From NCBI GenBank assembly GCA_937949455.1, contig CALEDU010000171.1, positions 1 to 6,098 of the forward strand: 6,098 nt of DNA, in the 5' to 3' direction. Position 1 is the stretch's first letter; each line of letters begins with the position of its first letter. The DNA is from an uncultured Tepidimonas sp. Lineage in GTDB: Bacteria > Pseudomonadota > Gammaproteobacteria > Burkholderiales > Burkholderiaceae_C. Under the pieces are notes generated by a model. It did no database searches. It saw only the letters and a list, made by a program, of their open reading frames with translations, and was not told the origin of the DNA. Shown one piece after another: positions 1-6,098 of the stretch. A program made the translations under genes and the position numbers.

Positions 1-606
1 CGCAATCGTCGCCCAGGCTTCGCGGATCTCCTGGTCCAACGCTTGCAATACCTGGATGTATGCGGCGGCCCGTTCCCGATAATGGGCGCAGCCGGCTGTA
101 TCGGCCGCGCACAGGGCCTGTGCGATGCGTTGCACATAGCCGATGGTCTGCTGCACATCCTGCCAGGCGTGGGGGTCGGCCTCGCCATGGGCGTGGCCGT
201 GGTGGCCATGGCGGTCGTGGCCCTTCGTCTTCAACGGTTTCATGCCATCCGTCACACGCACCACGGTGCCGCGGTAGGCGGCGTTGCGCAGCAGGCGCTC
301 CATCCAGCCCTCGAAGCCCAGACCATTGAGCACCACCAGCCGGGCACCCGCCACCCGCCGTGCATCCGCCGGCGACGGCTGGAACACATGCGCATCGGCA
401 TCAGGGCCCACCAGCGCATCCACCTGCACCCGATCGCCCCCGACCTGGCGCACCAGGTCGGCCAAAATGCTGAAGCTGGCGACCACGGGCATGGCCGCCT
501 CCGCCTGCGCGGATGGCGCTCCTGCCCAGATCGCCACGGCCAGGCCAGCAGCCCCACGCATCAACCCGCGTCGTGACCATGGCGCATCACCTAAAGATTC
601 CGACAT
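1..606 (-). CDS. znuA: Zinc ABC transporter periplasmic binding protein, ZnuA-like (partial, C-terminus off the left edge)
   Basis: This is the periplasmic receptor that captures Zn2+ (less likely Mn2+) and delivers it to an inner-membrane ABC permease. It is a cluster A-I (ZnuA/TroA-type) binding protein, and 202 residues are visible of about 300 usual. The N-terminus carries a twin-arginine-like signal: S11-R12-R13-G-L-M, a hydrophobic stretch, then a likely cleavage after S32-A-Q-A35. The mature part opens with the family's 'V-A-S-F-S-I-L-A-D' strand. H73 in D-A-H-V-F-Q-P-S-P is the expected first metal ligand and H146 in D-P-H-A-W is the second. Between them lies the His-rich loop typical of zinc-specific members, with six His in residues 130-140. 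The start at 606 is supported by an AAGGAG seven bases upstream. It diverges from a Fur-family gene, which favours zinc and the name ZnuA. The permease and ATPase genes are not visible; they may lie off the left edge. Confidence 0.9.
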   Translation of the reverse strand, partial: MSESLGDAPWSRRGLMRGAAGLAVAIWAGAPSAQAEAAMPVVASFSILADLVRQVGGDRVQVDALVGPDADAHVFQPSPADARRVAGARLVVLNGLGFEGWMERLLRNAAYRGTVVRVTDGMKPLKTKGHDRHGHHGHAHGEADPHAWQDVQQTIGYVQRIAQALCAADTAGCAHYRERAAAYIQVLQALDQEIREAWATIA

Positions 607-613
607 GCATACA

Positions 614-619
614 CTCCTT
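614..619 (-). promoter_or_regulatory. Shine-Dalgarno of znuA
   Basis: AAGGAG on the minus strand, seven bases before the ATG at 606. It decides for this start over the out-of-frame ATG at 610. Confidence 0.75.
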
Positions 620-639
620 CGGCCTGCCGGCCAGCGACA

Positions 640-668
640 TTGACAGACGATAGCGCGTTCATGATCAT
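640..668 (+). promoter_or_regulatory. Candidate sigma-70 promoter for zur
   Basis: A perfect -35 TTGACA (640-645) is followed, after 17 bases, by GATCAT (663-668, four of six matches to TATAAT). CATAAT at 666-671 is a better -10 hexamer but would need a 20-base spacer. Transcription would begin near 675-678, leaving only about 11-14 bases before the ATG at 689. The -10 lies inside the dyad at 660-672, so a bound repressor would block it. Confidence 0.5.
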
Positions 669-675
669 AATGCAA
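647..675 (-). promoter_or_regulatory. Candidate sigma-70 promoter for znuA
   Basis: On the minus strand, TTGCAT (670-675) and TATCGT (647-652) are separated by exactly 17 bases. The -35 matches three of six consensus bases and the -10 matches four. Transcription would start near 640, giving a leader of about 34 bases that contains the good Shine-Dalgarno at 614-619. The promoter overlaps the oppositely oriented zur promoter almost base for base. Confidence 0.45.
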
Positions 676-676
676 C
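657..676. promoter_or_regulatory. Candidate Zur operator
   Basis: CATGATCATAATG at 660-672 is an odd dyad centred on 666, with five of six base pairs matching. It contains the perfect 8-bp palindrome ATGATCAT (661-668). The flanks GTTCAT (657-662) and ATGCAAC (670-676) also resemble diverged half-sites. Fur-family proteins bind AT-rich dyads of about 19-23 bp over their target promoters, and this one covers both candidate promoters. Assigning it to Zur is inference from position and gene context, because I do not have a verified consensus for this lineage. Confidence 0.5.
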
Positions 677-688
677 TTTGTGGCGTTT

Positions 689-3125
<2,437 letters not shown>

Positions 3126-3132
3126 CGATCCG

Positions 3133-3138
3133 TCCTCC
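3133..3138 (-). promoter_or_regulatory. Shine-Dalgarno of glmS
   Basis: GGAGGA on the minus strand, seven bases before the ATG at 3125. It fixes the start that places C2 next to the initiator Met, as the glutaminase mechanism requires. Confidence 0.85.
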
Positions 3139-3156
3139 GCATCGAGTCATGCCAAG

Positions 3157-3185
3157 CCGATAGCGTACGGATTCAGTCATGTCAT
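3157..3185 (-). promoter_or_regulatory. Candidate glmS promoter
   Basis: On the minus strand, ATGACA (3180-3185, five of six matches to TTGACA) is followed after 17 bases by TATCGG (3157-3162, a weak -10). Transcription would start near 3150 and give a leader of about 25 bases. The candidate upstream operator at 3190-3214 ends five bases before this -35. The leader is too short to hold a glmS-type ribozyme, and none is visible. Confidence 0.35.
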
Positions 3186-3189
3186 AGGT

Positions 3190-3214
3190 TTACATTTTCA
3201 ATTAGAAGACGTAA
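3190..3214. promoter_or_regulatory. 25-bp imperfect dyad between glmS and the Lrp-type gene, candidate operator
   Basis: The segment is symmetric about base 3202, with 9 of 12 base pairs matching. It has outer arms TTAC (3190-3193) and GTAA (3211-3214) and inner arms TTC (3197-3199) and GAA (3205-3207). It lies in an AT-rich stretch that stands out sharply from the GC-rich surroundings, between the two divergent promoters. Lrp/AsnC proteins usually bind AT-rich imperfect dyads and control their own gene and a divergent neighbour. That this is the site for the adjacent regulator is inference. Confidence 0.45.
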
Positions 3215-3219
3215 TTTTT

Positions 3220-3247
3220 TTGTATCCTTCGATCTTGATAGAATAAT
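3220..3247 (+). promoter_or_regulatory. Candidate promoter giving a leaderless Lrp-type mRNA
   Basis: TTGTAT (3220-3225) and AATAAT (3242-3247, five of six matches to TATAAT) are 16 bases apart. Only five bases, TTTTC, separate the -10 from the ATG at 3253, so transcription should begin at or next to the A of the start codon. An alternative -10, TAGAAT at 3239-3244, would leave about two bases of leader. The absence of any Shine-Dalgarno agrees with this. Confidence 0.5.
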
Positions 3248-3252
3248 TTTTC

Positions 3253-3798
3253 ATGGGCGATGTTTTAACAAACGTTTTTTCCATTGATGAGCGGGATCTG
3301 CAGCTGCTGGATGCACTGCAAACCGACGCGGCGCAACCCCTCAATGCCCTGGCGGTGCGTTGCGGCGTCTCCGCGCCCACGGTATTGCGGCGCATGCGCC
3401 GGCTGCAGGAGGCGGGCTTGATCGAGCGACGCGTCGCCATCTTGCAGCCCGAGCGACTGGCCACGGTGCTGGGCGAGGGGTTGACCGCCATCGTCGAGAT
3501 CGGATTGGAGCGTCAGGGCGATGAGCACCTGCGCGCCTTCGAGGCCCGCGCCGTCGCCGAGCCCGCAGTACAACAGTGCTACCGGGTCAGTGCCGGCCCG
3601 GACTTCGTGCTGGTGGTCGTCGCGCGCGACATGGCCGACTACCACGCGCTCGCTCAGCGCCTGTTCACGGAACAGGGCAATGTGCGCCAGATCAAGGCTT
3701 ATTTCAGCATTCGGCGCAGCAAATTCGACCCGCGGCTGCCGTTGCCCACCGGGCCCCGCCATCGGGAGACAGACAAGCCGGCGGCCGCCGGCGCATGA
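3253..3798 (+). CDS. Lrp/AsnC-family transcriptional regulator
   Basis: This is a 181-residue DNA-binding regulator of the Lrp/AsnC family. Residues 9-60 form the AsnC-type helix-turn-helix: I-D-E-R-D-L-Q-L-L-D, then L-A-V-R-C-G-V-S-A-P-T-V-L-R-R-M, then the wing E-A-G-L-I. Residues 75-155 fit the RAM/ACT-like effector and oligomer domain, with C109-Y-R-V-S-A-G-P-D-F-V and a D-M-A-D-Y helix. A basic tail (S-I-R-R-S-K-F-D-P) and an unstructured end of about 20 residues follow. The effector, typically an amino acid in this family, cannot be read from sequence. It sits between glmS (divergent) and glmU (convergent), so control of amino-sugar synthesis and of itself is a reasonable but unproven role. 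There is no Shine-Dalgarno before the ATG, and the mRNA is probably leaderless. I recognise the family but give no gene name. Confidence 0.92.
   Translation: MGDVLTNVFSIDERDLQLLDALQTDAAQPLNALAVRCGVSAPTVLRRMRRLQEAGLIERRVAILQPERLATVLGEGLTAIVEIGLERQGDEHLRAFEARAVAEPAVQQCYRVSAGPDFVLVVVARDMADYHALAQRLFTEQGNVRQIKAYFSIRRSKFDPRLPLPTGPRHRETDKPAAAGA
3777..3792. repeat. 16-bp perfect GC palindrome at the 3' end of the Lrp-type gene
   Basis: GCCGGCGGCCGCCGGC is its own reverse complement and consists only of G and C. It lies in the last codons of the regulator (residues K-P-A-A-A-G-A) and 33 bases beyond the glmU stop on the minus strand. In RNA it could fold to a 6-bp stem with a 4-base loop. No T-tract follows on either strand. 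It may end transcription at this convergent junction, or simply reflect GCC/GCG alanine codons. Confidence 0.35.
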
Positions 3799-3825
3799 GT
3801 TGGGGCCTGCCCTCCCCCCTGCCGA

Positions 3826-5232
3826 TCAGCCCGTCGATTTGCTCGGCCGCCGCCAGTTGGGCACCGTCACTGCCTTGGCGCGTGCCACCGTCAGGGCACC
3901 CGCCGGCGTGTCTTTGGTCACCGTACTGCCCGCGCCCACCGTGCCACCCGCCCCCAGGGTAACGGGGGCGACCAGCACGCAATTGCTGCCGACGTGTACA
4001 TCGGCCTCGATCACCGTGTGGTGTTTGCGCGCACCATCGTAGTTGGCGGTGATGCTGCCCGCCCCGTAGTTGACCCGCTCGCCGACCGTCGCATCGCCCA
4101 GATAGGCCAGATGGTTGGCCTTGGCACCAGCGGCCAGTGTGGAGTTTTTGACCTCCACGAAGTTGCCAATGTGTACCTCGGGCCCCAGCCAGGCGCCCGG
4201 CCGCAGCCGCGCAAACGGCCCCACCCGAGCCTGTGTCCCCACGGCGACGCCCGTATCTCCGCCGTCGATGTGCGTAAAGGGCTCGATGACGGCACCCGCA
4301 TCCACGGTGGCATGGGCAATCACACAGTTGGCGCCGACTCGCACCCCATCGCCCAGCACGACGCGGCCCTCGAATACACAGTTGACATCGATCTCCACAT
4401 CCTGGCCGCAAACCAACTCGCCGCGCACATCGAGCCGGGCCGGGTCCGCCAGCCGCACGCCTTGCGCCATTAGCCTCTGAGCGGTGCGGTGTTGATAAGC
4501 TCGCTCCAGCTCGGCCAGTTGGGCGGGGCTGTTCACACCAGATACCTGCACCGGGTCATCGATACGGTGCGCCACCACGGGTACGCCATCGGCCACCGCG
4601 TGGCGCACCACGTCGGTCAGGTAGAACTCGCCCTGGGCGTTGCGGTCGTCCAAACGGGCCAACCAGGCGCGCAGGCGCGCCGTCGGTGCGGCCAGGATAC
4701 CGCTGTACACCTCGGTGATGCGGCGCTGCGCTTCGCTGGCGTCCTTTTCCTCGACGATGGCGCGCACGGCACCGAATTCGTCGCGCACGACGCGGCCATA
4801 GCCGCGCGGATCGGCCAGGTCCACCGTGAGCAGTGCCAGCGCATCGCCCCCCCCGGCGCATTGGGCCGTCAACAGCGCCGCCAGGGTGTCCGCATGGGTC
4901 AGTGGTACATCGCCGGACAGCACCAGCGTGACGCCGTCGTCTGCCAGCAACGGGATAGCCTGCTGTACGGCGTGCCCAGTGCCCCGTTGCGGCTCCTGCC
5001 GCACCGCCTGCCACGGCAGCCCGTTGGCCAACCTGGGCAGCGTCGCCTCGACCGCATCGGCACCATGGCCGGTGACCACCACCGTGCGGCGTGCCGACAG
5101 CCCCCGGGCCATGCCGATCACATGGGCGAGCAACGGGCGGCCGGCCAGGCGCTGCAACACCTTGGGCAGGGCGCTTTTCATGCGCGTGCCCTTGCCGGCG
5201 GCCAGAATGACGACATCCACGGGTCGGTGCAT
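3826..5232 (-). CDS. glmU: Bifunctional UDP-N-acetylglucosamine pyrophosphorylase / glucosamine-1-phosphate N-acetyltransferase, GlmU
   Basis: This cytoplasmic trimer acetylates glucosamine-1-phosphate with acetyl-CoA and then couples GlcNAc-1-phosphate to UTP, yielding UDP-GlcNAc for peptidoglycan and lipid A. The N-terminal uridylyltransferase (about 1-235) shows L10-[10 protein letters not shown]24, Q82-R-G-T-G-H-A, the metal ligand D108 in S-G-D-V-P-L, G-Y-G-R, E161-E-K-D-A, G-E-F-Y-L-T-D and N234. The C-terminal left-handed beta-helix (about 260-455) has hexapeptide repeats and the acetyltransferase residues R344, K362, H374 (catalytic base), Y377, N388, N397 and K403. Length is 468 versus 456 in E. 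coli, ending with the usual W-R-R-P motif. Unusually, the position of E. coli N169, a GlcNAc contact, is Y176 here. An AGGAGG five bases upstream fixes the start. It converges on the Lrp-type gene, leaving 27 bases between stops. Confidence 0.98.
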   Translation of the reverse strand: MHRPVDVVILAAGKGTRMKSALPKVLQRLAGRPLLAHVIGMARGLSARRTVVVTGHGADAVEATLPRLANGLPWQAVRQEPQRGTGHAVQQAIPLLADDGVTLVLSGDVPLTHADTLAALLTAQCAGGGDALALLTVDLADPRGYGRVVRDEFGAVRAIVEEKDASEAQRRITEVYSGILAAPTARLRAWLARLDDRNAQGEFYLTDVVRHAVADGVPVVAHRIDDPVQVSGVNSPAQLAELERAYQHRTAQRLMAQGVRLADPARLDVRGELVCGQDVEIDVNCVFEGRVVLGDGVRVGANCVIAHATVDAGAVIEPFTHIDGGDTGVAVGTQARVGPFARLRPGAWLGPEVHIGNFVEVKNSTLAAGAKANHLAYLGDATVGERVNYGAGSITANYDGARKHHTVIEADVHVGSNCVLVAPVTLGAGGTVGAGSTVTKDTPAGALTVARAKAVTVPNWRRPSKSTG

Positions 5233-5325
5233 GGATTCCTCCTGAGTAGATCATGGGTGTTGGGCGCCGATTATCTGCTTGCAGCCCAGCTGTGCCGCGC
5301 CCATCTAACTGCGACAATTGCAACC
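5233..5325. promoter_or_regulatory. Divergent glmU/purU intergenic region
   Basis: These 93 bases must hold both promoters. For glmU, GATAAT on the minus strand (5270-5275) matches five of six -10 bases, but its -35 is poor. For purU, TTGCAG (5279-5284) is a possible -35 with a weak CATCTA (5302-5307) 17 bases on. That would put the start near 5314 and leave about a dozen bases of leader. No Shine-Dalgarno precedes purU. I see no strong dyad or RNA structure beyond the short palindromes CAGCTG and CAATTG. Confidence 0.3.
5238..5243 (-). promoter_or_regulatory. Shine-Dalgarno of glmU
   Basis: AGGAGG on the minus strand, five bases before the ATG at 5232. It is a near-consensus site and fixes the start. 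Confidence 0.85.
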
Positions 5326-6098
5326 ATGCGAGACACCTATGTACTCACCCTGTCCTGTCAGGACAAGCCCGGCATCGTGCACGCCGTCTCGGGCTTTTTG
5401 CTGGAGCAGGGAGGCAACATCGAGGAGGCTGCCCAGTTCAACGACCGCGACAGCGGCCGCTTCTTCATGCGCGTGCAATTCTCCTGCCCTGGCCGCGACG
5501 CGCCCACCTTGCGCACTGGGGTGCAGGCCTTCGGCCAGCAGCACGGCATGACGTGCAGCCTGCACCCCTGGCACGAGCCGATGCGCACCGTCATCTTCGT
5601 CAGCCAACAGGGTCACTGCCTCAACGACCTGCTGTTCCGTTGGAAGAGTGGCTTGCTGCGGCTGGACATTCGCGCCATCGTCAGCAACCACCGCGACTTC
5701 TATCAACTGGCCGCCAGTTACAACGTGCCCTTCCACCATATACCGGTGACGGCCGCCACCAAGGCACAGGCCGAGGCGCGCCAGCTCGACATCATCGAGC
5801 AAGAAGGTGCCGAGCTCGTCGTATTGGCGCGCTACATGCAAATCCTGTCGGACGGCATGTGTCAGCAACTGGCCGGTCGCGCCATCAATATCCACCACAG
5901 CTTCCTGCCCAGCTTCAAGGGTGCCAAGCCCTACTACCAAGCGCACGAGCGCGGCGTCAAGCTGATCGGCGCCACCGCACACTATGTCACGGCCGATCTC
6001 GACGAAGGCCCGATCATCGAGCAAGACGTAGCGCGCGTGGACCACGCGATGACGGTGGAGGACCTCACCGCCATCGGCCGCGACACCGAAAGCCAGGT
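5326..6098 (+). CDS. purU: Formyltetrahydrofolate deformylase, PurU (partial, C-terminus off the right edge)
   Basis: This cytoplasmic enzyme hydrolyses 10-formyltetrahydrofolate to formate and tetrahydrofolate. It balances one-carbon pools and supplies formate, for example to PurT. The visible 257 residues cover an N-terminal ACT regulatory domain (about 5-80: L-S-C-Q-D-K-P-G-I-V, G-G-N-I-E-E, G-R-F-F-M-R-V). The formyltransferase-fold hydrolase domain starts near residue 86 (I90-F-V-S-Q-Q-G-H-C-L-N-D-L-L, then V-S-N-H). The catalytic triad N188, H190 and D226 sits in I-N-I-H-H-S-F-L-P-S-F and L-D-E-G-P-I-I. By comparison with E. coli about 25 residues are missing. The ATG at 5326 places the ACT domain at the usual distance from the N-terminus; an AATTGCAACC context without a Shine-Dalgarno precedes it. 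No upstream in-frame start is better. Confidence 0.95.
   Translation, partial: MRDTYVLTLSCQDKPGIVHAVSGFLLEQGGNIEEAAQFNDRDSGRFFMRVQFSCPGRDAPTLRTGVQAFGQQHGMTCSLHPWHEPMRTVIFVSQQGHCLNDLLFRWKSGLLRLDIRAIVSNHRDFYQLAASYNVPFHHIPVTAATKAQAEARQLDIIEQEGAELVVLARYMQILSDGMCQQLAGRAINIHHSFLPSFKGAKPYYQAHERGVKLIGATAHYVTADLDEGPIIEQDVARVDHAMTVEDLTAIGRDTESQ

Noticed and set aside
43..576. Plus-strand open frames opposite the znuA-like gene
   Set aside because: The minus-strand frame gives a clear signal peptide and metal-binding motifs. The plus-strand translations are His/Ala/Arg-rich shadows of it.
3126..3252. Possible glmS ribozyme or riboswitch upstream of glmS
   Set aside because: That element is characteristic of Gram-positive bacteria and needs well over 100 transcribed bases. 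The gap is 127 bases, AT-rich, shared with a divergent promoter, and shows none of the paired helices.
3799..3825. G-rich run on the minus strand between the Lrp-type gene and glmU, considered as a G-quadruplex or terminator
   Set aside because: It lacks four regular runs of three or more G with short loops, and has no stem plus T-tract. It is only a 27-base spacer.
3704..4411. A 235-codon open frame overlapping glmU in another frame of the same strand
   Set aside because: Gly/Arg/Cys-rich translation caused by the hexapeptide-repeat coding of glmU; no start signal and no domain.
5305..6045. A 246-codon open frame antisense to purU
   Set aside because: It mirrors the well-conserved purU frame, has no recognisable motif, and arises from stop-poor antisense GC-rich DNA.

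Overview
The window reads as chromosomal housekeeping DNA from a GC-rich betaproteobacterium. The protein signatures and the gene order (a GlmS gene, an AsnC/Lrp-type regulator and a GlmU gene side by side) point to Burkholderiales, probably near Comamonadaceae. This placement rests on memory of gene order and residue patterns, not on a search. There is no sign of mobile elements, CRISPR, RNA genes or phage. All six genes look intact apart from the two cut by the window edges.

Layout: (1) 1-606, minus strand: the N-terminal two thirds of a ZnuA-like zinc-binding periplasmic protein, running off the left edge. (2) 607-688: a divergent control region with two overlapping candidate promoters and a dyad. 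(3) 689-1198, plus strand: a Fur-family regulator, best read as Zur. (4) 1185-3125, minus strand: glmS, whose last 14 bases overlap the end of zur. (5) 3126-3252: an AT-rich divergent region with a 25-bp imperfect dyad. (6) 3253-3798, plus strand: an AsnC/Lrp-family regulator. (7) 3826-5232, minus strand: glmU. (8) 5233-5325: a short divergent spacer. (9) 5326 to the right edge, plus strand: purU, formyltetrahydrofolate deformylase, missing only about its last 25 residues.

The genes form three modules. The zinc module pairs a metal-sensing repressor with the uptake protein it most likely controls. The amino-sugar module holds the first and last enzymes of UDP-N-acetylglucosamine synthesis: GlmS makes glucosamine-6-phosphate and GlmU makes UDP-GlcNAc for peptidoglycan and LPS. 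The two are on the same strand but separated by an oppositely oriented Lrp-type regulator, so they cannot be one simple operon. PurU is a separate one-carbon enzyme at the right edge.

The most interesting signals are in the gaps. Both regulator genes and purU lack a visible Shine-Dalgarno sequence, and the Lrp gene has a -10 placed so that its transcript should start at the ATG. All three minus-strand genes have strong Shine-Dalgarno sequences. Both convergent junctions carry a perfect GC-rich inverted repeat inside the 3' end of the plus-strand regulator gene. I found no convincing new multi-gene system.
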